Assembly (NCBI RefSeq): GCF_009834545.1
Contig: NZ_CP019427.1
Span: forward strand, 1,527,001-1,591,000
DNA: 64,000 nt
Source of the DNA: Pseudomonas sp. S04
GTDB lineage: Bacteria; Pseudomonadota; Gammaproteobacteria; Pseudomonadales; Pseudomonadaceae
Reading direction: 5' to 3'
In this document: positions 1 through 7,951 of the stretch, in pieces
How positions within the stretch are numbered: position 1 is the first letter of the stretch
Layout: every line of letters begins with the position of its first letter
Notes under the pieces: generated by a model
Seen by the model: the letters and a program-made list of their open reading frames with translations, nothing else
What the model was told of the DNA's origin: nothing
The model's database searches: none
Translations under genes and position numbers: made by a program

Positions 1-1
1 C

Positions 2-1000
2 GCCTACATCTACAGCTTCACCTGCGAAGACCCGCAGAACTGGATCGCCGCCGACCGCTACAGCCCCATCCCGCAGAACCACCTGGCAGCCCGCGCGCCG
101 GGGGCCAACGATGCGCTGATGCACTTCTACAACCTCAATGAAAGCCTGCGCCGTTCGACCCTGCCGTTCACTGGCCTGTGGAGCTACAACGAAGCCATCC
201 TCACTGCCGGCCAGGCCACCGCCGACAACCTGCCGCCGCACCTGTCGCAGATCCAGTACCTGCTGCGTTGCGACTCGATCGAGCAGGCCGAAACCATTTC
301 CTCGGTGATGGACAACAACGCTGCCGCCGCGGCGATGGCCACCGGTTGCCAATGGAAAAAGACCTGGGTGTGCAAGTCCCGTGGTGGCCTGGCCAACCAT
401 GTGCTGGCCCAGGCCACCTACGACAACCTAGCCGCCATCGGTGCGCCGCAATGGGGCCTGGAAGCCTGCGAGATCGCCCGCGACATCCAGCGCAACCTGG
501 GCCTGGAACCGATGGCCGAACCCTTCCTGCCAGCCATCGAACAATTGATCGAGCCGCAGGAGTGCGAACGCCAGATGCGCCTGCAAATGCCGGCCTGGCA
601 GAAGTACCTGACCTCCGACGACTACCCCGAATACACCTGGCATTGCCCGACCGTGCGCCTGCTCGTCGCGCGGCCGATGCTCTCTGCGCCCGCCGGTCAT
701 GTCTACCCGGACTGGGTCTCCAACGCCCTGGGCGGCATCCCGCAGACCATCGACCCGATGATCGACGTGGCGGCCAAAACCATCGCCAGCACCTTGCTCG
801 ACCTGTTTTGCAACGACGACCTGCTGGCGGCAGCCAAGGCCGAGTTCAACCAGCGCACCGGCGGTGGCATCGGTGGCGAGCATTGGCAGGCGCCCCTGTT
901 GCCCGCCGACTTCCAGGCGCCGCACCGTTTCCGCTGGCCGGAGTACATCACCACCGTACGCGGTGAGGAGTGGTGGATTCCGGCGCGCGAGGACGAGTAA
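2..1000 (+). CDS. M20-family amidohydrolase (AbgB-like), 5' truncated by window edge
   Basis: The frame is open from the first bases of the window, so the start codon and N-terminal part lie upstream; 332 residues remain. The sequence resembles AbgB-type M20 amidohydrolases, with the blocks TWHCPTVRLLVARP, NALGGIPQTIDPM and AAKTIASTLLDLF near the C-terminus. Members of this family use a metal centre to cleave an amide bond between an acyl or aryl group and an amino acid. The stop lies 49 bases upstream of an ABC importer ATPase on the same strand, so it probably heads or belongs to that operon. The inferred role is to hydrolyse the imported conjugate in the cytoplasm. The substrate cannot be read from the sequence. 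Confidence 0.75.
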   Translation, partial: AYIYSFTCEDPQNWIAADRYSPIPQNHLAARAPGANDALMHFYNLNESLRRSTLPFTGLWSYNEAILTAGQATADNLPPHLSQIQYLLRCDSIEQAETISSVMDNNAAAAAMATGCQWKKTWVCKSRGGLANHVLAQATYDNLAAIGAPQWGLEACEIARDIQRNLGLEPMAEPFLPAIEQLIEPQECERQMRLQMPAWQKYLTSDDYPEYTWHCPTVRLLVARPMLSAPAGHVYPDWVSNALGGIPQTIDPMIDVAAKTIASTLLDLFCNDDLLAAAKAEFNQRTGGGIGGEHWQAPLLPADFQAPHRFRWPEYITTVRGEEWWIPAREDE

Positions 1001-1049
1001 TGCCCCGCAGCCCTGCGTACCGCAACCCCCCGTATTCGAGGAGCCAGAC

Positions 1050-1865
1050 GTGCAAGCACTCACCAACGTGAACATCCCGCAGCCGGCAGCGGACACCTCG
1101 GTCGTCGCCATCGACGACCTGCACAAAAGCTACGCCGACCACCACGTCCTCAAGGGCATTTCGATGCGCGCCAAGGAGGGCGAGGTGGTCTCGCTGATCG
1201 GCTCCAGCGGCTCGGGCAAGAGCACGCTGCTGCGCTGCATCAACCTGCTGGAAATTCCCTGCAGCGGCAGCCTGCGTATCAATGGCGAAGAAGTACGCCT
1301 GAAGACTGGACGCCATGGGGTCGCGCAGGTCGCTGATCCGCGTCAGGTCGAGCGCCTGCGCACCCGTCTGAGCATGGTGTTCCAGAGCTTCAACCTGTGG
1401 CCGCACCGCACAGTGTTGGAGAACGTCATCGAAGCCCCGGTCTATGTGCTCGGTGAGGACCGCAAGGAAGCCACCGCCCACGCCGAGCAACTGCTGGAAA
1501 AAGTCGGCCTGATCGACAAGCGCAATGCCTACCCGGCGTTTCTGTCCGGCGGCCAGCAACAGCGCGTGGCCATTGCCCGGGCCTTGGCCATGCGCCCGCA
1601 AGTGATGCTGTTCGATGAGCCGACCTCGGCCCTCGACCCGGAGCTGGTAGGCGAAGTGTTGCGGGTGATCCAGGGCATCGCCGAGGAAGGCCGCACGATG
1701 ATTCTGGTGACCCACGAAATGGCCTTTGCCCGGGATGTGTCGAGCAAGGTGATTTACCTGCACCAGGGCCGGGTCGAGGAAGAAGGTCCGCCCCAACAGG
1801 TACTGCTGGATCCGCGCAGCGAACGCTGCCGGCAATTTGTCATGGCCCAGGACAACCGCGGGTAA
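1050..1865 (+). CDS. Polar amino acid ABC importer, ATP-binding subunit
   Basis: A 271-residue ABC ATPase of the HisP/ArtP/GlnQ type. Visible motifs are the Walker A GSSGSGKST at residues 51-59, the signature LSGGQQQR, the Walker B VMLFDEPTSALDP and the switch histidine in VTHEMAF. The start is taken as GTG at 1050 because GAGGAG lies 7 bases upstream; an in-frame upstream ATG at 864 would overlap the previous gene heavily. It energises uptake through the two permeases encoded downstream (2731-4146) and is followed after 52 bases by the binding protein. The family normally imports amino acids or opine-like compounds; the ligand is unknown here. Confidence 0.92.
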   Translation: MQALTNVNIPQPAADTSVVAIDDLHKSYADHHVLKGISMRAKEGEVVSLIGSSGSGKSTLLRCINLLEIPCSGSLRINGEEVRLKTGRHGVAQVADPRQVERLRTRLSMVFQSFNLWPHRTVLENVIEAPVYVLGEDRKEATAHAEQLLEKVGLIDKRNAYPAFLSGGQQQRVAIARALAMRPQVMLFDEPTSALDPELVGEVLRVIQGIAEEGRTMILVTHEMAFARDVSSKVIYLHQGRVEEEGPPQQVLLDPRSERCRQFVMAQDNRG

Positions 1866-1917
1866 TCGCGTCGGTTTTTTCAACCTCGATAACAACAACC
1901 TGAAAGAGGCACCCTGC

Positions 1918-2694
1918 ATGAAAAAAACTCTGTTGGTTACCCTGCAAGCCTGCTTGCTGGCCGGCATCGCGAGCAGCGCGATGGCCGCGGACAAATTGGT
2001 GTTCGGCATCGCCCTGGAACCCTATCCGCCGTTCTCGTTCAAGAGCGGCAAGGGCGATTGGAGCGGCTTCGAGCCGGAGATGATCACCGCCGTCTGCGCC
2101 CGCATGCAGGCCGAATGCAGCCTCAATGAAATGTCCTGGGACGGTCTGATCCCGGCGCTCAAATCGCAGCAGGTCGACGTGGTGCTCAACTCCCTGTCGA
2201 TCACCCCCGAGCGTCAACAGGTGATCGACTTCACCCAGCCGTACTTCTTCACCCGCGCCCTGTGGATCGGCGAGCGCAACCTGGAACTGGACCCGACCCC
2301 GGCCGGCCTCAAGGGCAAGATCATCGGCGTGCAGGGCTCCACCACCCACGCCGCCTTCGTCAAGAAGTACTACGCCGAGGACTCGACCATCCGTTACTAC
2401 AACGACCAGGACGACCTCCTCGCCGACCTGCGCAGCGGACGTGTCGACATCATGCTGGCCGACCAATTGGTGGTCGAGCCGCTGCTCGAACTGCCAGACA
2501 ACGCCATGCTCGCGAGCAAGGGCGTGGCTCCGCTCGACCCCTTGTTCGGTGACGGCGTGGGTGCGGGCGTGCGCAAGGGCAACGATGCCCTGCGTGAGCG
2601 TCTGAACGTGGCCCTGCAATCGCTGCGAACCGACGGCAGCTACGAAAAAATCCGTGAGCGCTATTTCAAGACCGACATCTCGGCCCTCGAGTAA
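1918..2694 (+). CDS. Periplasmic amino acid-binding protein of ABC importer
   Basis: A 258-residue solute-binding protein of family 3. A Sec signal peptide is clear: two lysines, a hydrophobic stretch and a cut after SSAMA near residue 23. The mature protein starts ADKLVFGIALEPYPPFSFK and contains GFEPEMITAVCARM, typical of polar amino acid binding proteins. The start at 1918 follows AAAGAGG by about 9 bases. It delivers ligand to the permease pair downstream. The EPYPPFS opening is shared by lysine/arginine/ornithine- and octopine/nopaline-type proteins, so a basic or modified amino acid is plausible but not shown. Confidence 0.9.
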   Translation: MKKTLLVTLQACLLAGIASSAMAADKLVFGIALEPYPPFSFKSGKGDWSGFEPEMITAVCARMQAECSLNEMSWDGLIPALKSQQVDVVLNSLSITPERQQVIDFTQPYFFTRALWIGERNLELDPTPAGLKGKIIGVQGSTTHAAFVKKYYAEDSTIRYYNDQDDLLADLRSGRVDIMLADQLVVEPLLELPDNAMLASKGVAPLDPLFGDGVGAGVRKGNDALRERLNVALQSLRTDGSYEKIRERYFKTDISALE

Positions 2695-2730
2695 GCCGGT
2701 ACCTCAAGCAAACCCAGCGAAGGTGTGCTC

Positions 2731-3444
2731 ATGACTGTTTCTGAAATTTCCCGGCTGTTTTTTGCCGACGGTTGGCTCCAGGCCCTGGCGCAGGGCATGG
2801 TGAAAACCCTGGGTATTTCCCTGGGCGCCTTTGTCCTGGGTCTGTCGATCGGCCTGATCGTGGCCATGGTCAAACTCAAGGGACCACGCTGGATGGTGGT
2901 CTGTGCCAATTGCTACACCACGCTGTACCGCGCAGTGCCGGAGCTGTTGCTGATCCTGCTGCTGTATTACGCCGGTGCCGACCTGATCAACCTGACGATG
3001 GCGGCGCTCGGTCAACCGAGTGTCGAGATCAACGGGTTCATGGCCGCCGTGGTGGTGCTGGGCATTGTGCAGGGCGCGTACTCGGGGGAGATCATCCGCG
3101 GGGCGATCGAATCGATTCCCCACGGCCAGATCGAAGCCGCGCGCTCCTATGGCATCAATCGCTTGATGCTGGTGCGCCGGGTAATCCTGCCGGGCATGCT
3201 GCCGTTCGCCATCGCCGGCCTGTCCAACCTGTGGCTGGTGCTGGTCAAGGAAAGCGCGCTGATCAGCGTAGTCGGCTACAGCGAACTGCTGACCGCCGGG
3301 CGCCAGGCTGCGGCCTCGACCAAACACTACTTGCTGTTTTACCTCGCGGTCGCGGCGTTCTATTACCTGATCACGCTGGTTTCCAGTTCGGTGTTCCGGC
3401 AGGTCGAAGTTCGCTTCGAACGCTGGATGCCACGGCACTCATAG
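2731..3444 (+). CDS. Amino acid ABC importer permease (first of two)
   Basis: A 237-residue HisQ/HisM-family permease with about five membrane segments. The cytoplasmic EAA loop is present as IEAARSYGINRLMLVRRVILPGM, beginning near residue 135; this loop contacts the ATPase. The start is set at ATG 2731, 7 bases after GCGAAGG, and not at the in-frame GTG 2725. It follows the binding protein by 36 bases and precedes the second permease by 12, so the four importer genes form one operon. The protein should form a heterodimer with the product of 3457-4146 in the inner membrane. Confidence 0.9.
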   Translation: MTVSEISRLFFADGWLQALAQGMVKTLGISLGAFVLGLSIGLIVAMVKLKGPRWMVVCANCYTTLYRAVPELLLILLLYYAGADLINLTMAALGQPSVEINGFMAAVVVLGIVQGAYSGEIIRGAIESIPHGQIEAARSYGINRLMLVRRVILPGMLPFAIAGLSNLWLVLVKESALISVVGYSELLTAGRQAAASTKHYLLFYLAVAAFYYLITLVSSSVFRQVEVRFERWMPRHS

Positions 3445-3456
3445 GGAAGGGCAGGC

Positions 3457-4146
3457 ATGGACTTTCAGTGGTTGAGCAGTTTTTACAACGAGTTGGTCAA
3501 GGGTGCAGGGCTGACCCTGCAGCTGTTGCTGATCTCGGGTTTCTTCGGGTTCCTGATGGCGGTTGGCGTGGCCCTGGGGCGCTTATCGAAGAACCGTTTC
3601 CTGGCCAACGGCCTGCGGTTCTACACCAGCGTCCTGCGTGGCACGCCCTTGCTGGTGCAGATCTACGTGCTTTACTACGGCGTGGGTAGCCTGTTCGCTA
3701 CCTTCCCGTTGATTCGCGGCAGCATGTTCTGGCCGTATTTGCGTGAAGGTTTCTGGTACGTTGCGTTTGCCCTGACCCTGAGCGTTTCTGCGTATGTCGG
3801 CGAAGTGCTGCGCGGTGGCTTGCGCGCAGTACCGCGTGGCGAGCTGGAAGCGGGGCGGGCCTATGGCATGCGGCCCTGGCTGGTGCTGCGGCGAGTATGG
3901 ATGCCGCGTGCCTTGCAGATGCTGCGCCCGACCCTGGCAGGGGAGAGCGTGATGCTGCTCAAGGCCACGGCGCTGGCTTCCACCGTTGCGGTCACCGACT
4001 TGCTCGGTGCGGCCAACCTGGTGCGTGCGCAAACGTTGCGAGTCTATGAGCCGCTGCTGGTGGTGGCGGTGATTTACATCATTCTGGCGATCTTGATCGA
4101 ACAAGGCTTTGCCCGTATCGGCAAAACGCCCCAACGACAGGCCTGA
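3457..4146 (+). CDS. Amino acid ABC importer permease (second of two)
   Basis: A 229-residue permease of the HisM type with an N-terminal hydrophobic segment, the conserved VLRGTPLLVQIYVLYYG block and an EAA loop starting at ELEAGRAYGMRPWLVLRRVW. AGGGAAGGG just upstream provides the ribosome site. It pairs with the permease at 2731-3444. Together with the upstream ATPase and binding protein this is a full importer. The aminotransferase 49 bases downstream suggests that the imported compound, or its hydrolysis product, carries a free amino group. Confidence 0.9.
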   Translation: MDFQWLSSFYNELVKGAGLTLQLLLISGFFGFLMAVGVALGRLSKNRFLANGLRFYTSVLRGTPLLVQIYVLYYGVGSLFATFPLIRGSMFWPYLREGFWYVAFALTLSVSAYVGEVLRGGLRAVPRGELEAGRAYGMRPWLVLRRVWMPRALQMLRPTLAGESVMLLKATALASTVAVTDLLGAANLVRAQTLRVYEPLLVVAVIYIILAILIEQGFARIGKTPQRQA

Positions 4147-4195
4147 CTTCACGCTGTGTTGATACGTCGGCCCGAGGGCTCACAAGGAGTTTTTC

Positions 4196-5377
4196 ATGAA
4201 ATATTCGTCCATGGTCCAGCGCATCAGCGGTGAGACGGTCAGCGCCTGGGACATTCACTACGCCGCGTGTGATGCCCAGGCTCGGGGTGAAGATGCCATC
4301 GTCCTGAGTATCGGCGATCCAGACTTCGCCACCGCCGACGAGATCTGCGCGGCTGCGATCCAGGCCCTGAACGAAGGCGACACCCACTACTGCCACGTGA
4401 TCGGCCGCCCGGCCCTGCGCGAGGCGATTGCCGCCAAGCAGACGGCCTTGCTCGGCCAGCCGGTGTCCGCCGCCAACGTGGCCCTGGTGGCTGGTGCGCA
4501 GAATGGTTTGTACGCCACTGCCATGTGCCTGTTCGAAACCGGCGATGAGGTGCTGGTGCCGGCGCCGATGTACCTGACCTACGAGGCCAGCATCCAGGCC
4601 AGCGGTGCCCGCCTGGTGCCGATTGCCCAACCGGCGGAAAACGATTTCCGCTTGACCCTGGCCGCCATCGAGGCGGTGGTGACCGACAAGACTCGCGGCA
4701 TCGCCCTGGCCACGCCCAACAACCCCACCGGCAACGTCTACACCCGCGAGGAACTGGAAGCGGTGGCCCTGGTGGCCCAGCGGCACAACCTGTGGGTGAT
4801 CAGTGACGAGGTCTACGGCCAGCTCACCTACGATCGTGCGCACCAGAGCGTGGCGACCCTGGAAGGCATGGGCGAACGCACCGTGGTGCTCAACAGCCTG
4901 TCCAAGTCCCATGCCATGACCGGTTGGCGGGTCGGCTGGGTGGTCGGGCCACAGGAACTGATCGGCCATCTGGATAACCTGCTGCTGTGCATGCTGTATG
5001 GCTTGCCGGGCTTCATCCAGGCCGCCGCGTTGAAGGCGCTGGAGCTGGATGAGCAGGTGGTCGGCCAGGCGCGCGAGTTGTATCGCCGTCGGCGTGATCT
5101 GGTGGTCGCCGGGTTGCGCAACGTGCCGCTGCTCAAGTGCAAGGTGCCCGAGGCCGGCATGTTCATGCTGGTGGATGTGCGGGATACCGGCCTGTCGAGC
5201 ACCGACTTCGCCTGGCAGCTGTTCCGCGCCACGGGTGTCTCGGTACTCGATGCCAGCGCCTTTGGGGCCAGCACCGCCGGTTTCGTGCGGATCTCCTTCA
5301 CCGTCTCCGATGCCGCGTTGAGCGACGCCTGTGGGCGTATCGCCGGCTTTATCGAAGGGCTTCAGGCGCGCAACTGA
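4196..5377 (+). CDS. Class I/II PLP-dependent aminotransferase
   Basis: A 393-residue fold-type I aminotransferase of the aspartate/arginine-pyruvate aminotransferase kind. The PLP lysine is K237 in SLSKSHAMTGWRVGW, and the substrate-binding block ATPNNPTGNVY and the cofactor aspartate in VISDEVYG are present. AAGGAG lies 7 bases before the ATG. It is probably the last gene of the importer operon and would remove the amino group of the imported amino acid. SLSKSHAMTGWRVGW is the form seen in arginine-pyruvate aminotransferase AruH, which fits a basic amino acid substrate; that assignment is inference from memory of the family. Confidence 0.85.
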   Translation: MKYSSMVQRISGETVSAWDIHYAACDAQARGEDAIVLSIGDPDFATADEICAAAIQALNEGDTHYCHVIGRPALREAIAAKQTALLGQPVSAANVALVAGAQNGLYATAMCLFETGDEVLVPAPMYLTYEASIQASGARLVPIAQPAENDFRLTLAAIEAVVTDKTRGIALATPNNPTGNVYTREELEAVALVAQRHNLWVISDEVYGQLTYDRAHQSVATLEGMGERTVVLNSLSKSHAMTGWRVGWVVGPQELIGHLDNLLLCMLYGLPGFIQAAALKALELDEQVVGQARELYRRRRDLVVAGLRNVPLLKCKVPEAGMFMLVDVRDTGLSSTDFAWQLFRATGVSVLDASAFGASTAGFVRISFTVSDAALSDACGRIAGFIEGLQARN

Positions 5378-5534
5378 CGGTAACGCCCGGCATCCGGCGA
5401 CCTGCGTGAGCGGGTCGTCGGGTGTTGGCTCGCGGATGTTTGCCCACGGGTGTGCAATCAATCGTCGATGTCGATGGACGGCACTCCCCACGGCTTCCTA
5501 AACTGTCGCCAGTCTTGGGGACTGGGGGCGGTAG

Positions 5535-6455
5535 ATGAATCGCAATGAACTGCGCAAGGCCGACATCAACCTGATGGTGGTGTTTGAAACGCTGATGCTC
5601 GAACGCAACGTGACACGCGCGGCGGAAAAGCTGTTTCTCGGCCAGCCCACAATCAGCTCGGCACTCAATCGCCTGCGCATCATGCTCAACGACCCGCTGT
5701 TTATCCGGGTCGGTCACCGCATGGAGCCTACGGCGCGGGCCGAGGAGCTGATCCAGCATCTGTCTCCGGCGCTCGACGCCTTGTCTTCGGCCCTGAGCCT
5801 GACCCGCGAGTTCGATCCCGCCAGCAGCACCATGACCTTTCGCATCGGCCTGTCCGATGACGTCGAGTTCGGCCTGCTGCCACCGTTGTTGCGCGCTTTG
5901 CGCCAGGAAGCGCCGCAGGTGGTGTTCGTGGTGCAGCATGTTGACTACTGGCGGATTCCCGACTTGCTGGCGTCAGGCGATATCACCGTCGGCATCAGCC
6001 AGACCCGTGGCCTGCCGGCCAATGCCAAGCGCAAGTTGTTGCGCCACATCCAGCCCAGCATCCTGCGCGCCGATGCCTCGGACACGCCGCTGACCCTCGA
6101 CGAATACTGCGCCCGGCCCCATGTGCTGGTCTCGCACACCGCCAACGTCAGCGGCTTTGCCGATGAGTGGCTGGCCGAGATCGGCCGCACCCGCCAGGTG
6201 GTGTTATCGGTGCCGCAATACAGTGCCTTGCCGGCCTTGTTGGCGGGCACCGACTTGATCGCCAGCCTGCCGGACTACACCGCCGCAGCCATGGCTGCCT
6301 CGGGGCAATTGTTCAAGGAACCGTTCCCGTTCCACACCCCGACCCTGGACCTGTCCATGGTCTGGCTCAGCCATGTCGACACCGACCCGGCCGAGCGTTG
6401 GCTGCGCTCGCGCCTGGAAGCCTTCATGAGCGACCGCGGGGCGCCGCAGATCTAG
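5535..6455 (+). CDS. LysR-type transcriptional regulator
   Basis: A 306-residue LysR-type regulator. The N-terminal winged helix-turn-helix covers about residues 10-68 (DINLMVVFETLMLERNVT, then GQPTISSALNRLR). A periplasmic-binding-like effector domain follows from about residue 95. It resembles the NodD/NahR-like branch with LFIRVGHRMEPTARAEEL. It lies 157 bases downstream of the aminotransferase on the same strand and may control the importer operon, although LysR regulators more often sit divergently from their target. Its stop is 77 bases before the tautomerase gene at 6533. Confidence 0.88.
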   Translation: MNRNELRKADINLMVVFETLMLERNVTRAAEKLFLGQPTISSALNRLRIMLNDPLFIRVGHRMEPTARAEELIQHLSPALDALSSALSLTREFDPASSTMTFRIGLSDDVEFGLLPPLLRALRQEAPQVVFVVQHVDYWRIPDLLASGDITVGISQTRGLPANAKRKLLRHIQPSILRADASDTPLTLDEYCARPHVLVSHTANVSGFADEWLAEIGRTRQVVLSVPQYSALPALLAGTDLIASLPDYTAAAMAASGQLFKEPFPFHTPTLDLSMVWLSHVDTDPAERWLRSRLEAFMSDRGAPQI

Positions 6456-6532
6456 GCCAATGTCGCAGAGGGCGGTAGGAGCGGTCTGTGCTATATGTAG
6501 GCACTTTGATGGTTAACCCAAGGAGCACTGCA

Positions 6533-6898
6533 ATGCCTCACCTGCACATGGAATACACCGACAACCTGCCAGGGCTCAACGCGGACGTGGCGCTGCTGCG
6601 TTTCAACCACGCGCTGGCCGGTTCCGGGCAGTTTGCCGATGAGTTCGACATCAAGAGTCGGGCCATGCAGGTAGGCGCATTCCGTGTAGGTACCGGCATG
6701 GGCGAGCGGGGCTTCGTGGCGTTGCGGCTGGCGATACTCAGTGGCCGTTCACCGGCGATCAAGAAGCAATTGTCCGATAGCCTGCTGGCGGTCCTGCAGG
6801 ACTTGTGCGAATGGCCGGCCGGGGTCGAGGTGCAACTGTCCGTCGAAGTCCTGGACATTGACCGCGAGTCCTACACCAAGACCGCCATCGGTCGCTGA
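6533..6898 (+). CDS. 5-carboxymethyl-2-hydroxymuconate isomerase-like tautomerase
   Basis: A 121-residue protein of the CHMI (HpaF-like) branch of the tautomerase superfamily. ATG at 6533 is chosen because AAGGAG lies 7 bases upstream and because the encoded proline immediately after the initiator methionine (MPHLHMEYTDN) is the catalytic base of the family once methionine is removed. The usual partner genes for homoprotocatechuate breakdown (hpaBCDEGHI) are absent nearby, so the enzyme stands alone between two LysR regulators. It probably acts on some enol/keto acid; the physiological substrate is unknown. Confidence 0.82.
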   Translation: MPHLHMEYTDNLPGLNADVALLRFNHALAGSGQFADEFDIKSRAMQVGAFRVGTGMGERGFVALRLAILSGRSPAIKKQLSDSLLAVLQDLCEWPAGVEVQLSVEVLDIDRESYTKTAIGR

Positions 6899-6913
6899 GA
6901 CCCGCCGCACCCT

Positions 6914-7849
6914 TCAATCCAGCGGTTGCGCGACACAGGCCTCGATCACCTGCTCGCGCAGCCAGGTGTTGGCGCTGTCCAGGTCGCTGGCCTCGCTCCA
7001 CAGCATGTCCAGGCTGAACCTCGGCAGACCCTGGGGCGCCTCGTAATGGCTGAACCCGGGTTCGCTGGCCAGCAACTGCTGGATACGCCGCGGCATGGCC
7101 AGCAGGTAATCGGTGCCGACAATCAACTTCAGCGCCGCACTGTAGCTGTTGGCGCGGGCGACAACCTGCCGTTTGTGGGCCTGCTGAGCAAGCCAACCAT
7201 CGACCATGTTGGTGCTGGACGTCCAGGGCGTGGGAAATACATGCCGGCGCTGGGCGAAATCCTGCAGGCTGAAGCGCGGCGTAGGGTGCGGGGCGTGCTG
7301 GTCGACCACGCACACCAGGTCATCGGTGAGCAAAACCTGGGACTTGAAGTCACTGTGGTGCTGATGAAAATTAGGGCCGAAGCCGATCACCAGATCGATG
7401 CGGCCGTCGCGCAGTTCTTCGGCGGGAATCTCACTTTCGAGTTTGTGCACATTGATGGTCACCGGCAGGTCGACCTGGGAGAAGCGTCGCAGCAGGCGCG
7501 GCAGGACCAACTGTTCGAAGTACTCCGGGGCGCAGAGGTTGAAGGTCACGGCCCGCCGAGTCGGGTCGAACGCCTGGACCCCGGCATGGCACAGGTTGAT
7601 GCTCTCGATGATCTGCAGCACATGGGGGTACATGCTGCTGGCCCTGTCCGTCGCCCGCATGCCGGTCCGGGTGTTGATGAACAACTCGTCCTCGAAACTG
7701 GTGCGCAATTTCTTCAGGCAATAACTCACGGTGGACTGGCTGACGCACAAGGCGTCGGATACGCCGCTGACATTGCACTGTTCATACACCGCGATGAACA
7801 CCATCAGGTCCTGCATATCGAGCTTGCGCAGCAAGTTACTGTTGAGCAT
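6914..7849 (-). CDS. LysR-type transcriptional regulator
   Basis: A 311-residue LysR regulator, convergent with the tautomerase gene and only 15 bases from it. The helix-turn-helix lies in residues 12-70 (VFIAVYEQCNVSGVSDAL, then VSQSTVSYCLKKLR). The effector-binding domain contains the usual RIDLVIGFG turn. The N-terminus (RKLDMQDLMVFIAVYEQ) places it in the NodD/LeuO-like group. The MFS gene at 7952-9136 lies upstream on the same strand, 102 bases away, with a perfect inverted repeat between them. The likely target is the MFS gene or an unlinked operon. Confidence 0.88.
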   Translation of the reverse strand: MLNSNLLRKLDMQDLMVFIAVYEQCNVSGVSDALCVSQSTVSYCLKKLRTSFEDELFINTRTGMRATDRASSMYPHVLQIIESINLCHAGVQAFDPTRRAVTFNLCAPEYFEQLVLPRLLRRFSQVDLPVTINVHKLESEIPAEELRDGRIDLVIGFGPNFHQHHSDFKSQVLLTDDLVCVVDQHAPHPTPRFSLQDFAQRRHVFPTPWTSSTNMVDGWLAQQAHKRQVVARANSYSAALKLIVGTDYLLAMPRRIQQLLASEPGFSHYEAPQGLPRFSLDMLWSEASDLDSANTWLREQVIEACVAQPLD

Positions 7850-7868
7850 CCATAACGTCCGTTCAGCG

Positions 7869-7891
7869 GCGTGTGCAGGTTGCGCACACGC
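7869..7891. promoter_or_regulatory. Inverted repeat upstream of LysR gene
   Basis: A perfect 8-bp inverted repeat, GCGTGTGC and GCACACGC with a 7-base spacer, lies 20 bases before the LysR start codon and about 60 bases after the MFS stop. It could be an operator for autoregulation or the stem of a terminator for the MFS gene. There is no run of T on either side, which argues against a classical terminator. Confidence 0.4.
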
Positions 7892-7951
7892 CTGGACCAG
7901 GGATGCTAACGGAAGGCGCGGCTCAGGACCATGCGCCGCAGACTCGGCTGC

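Noticed and set aside
2725..2733. GTG at 2725 as start of the first permease
   Set aside because: The ATG at 2731 has better spacing from GCGAAGG.
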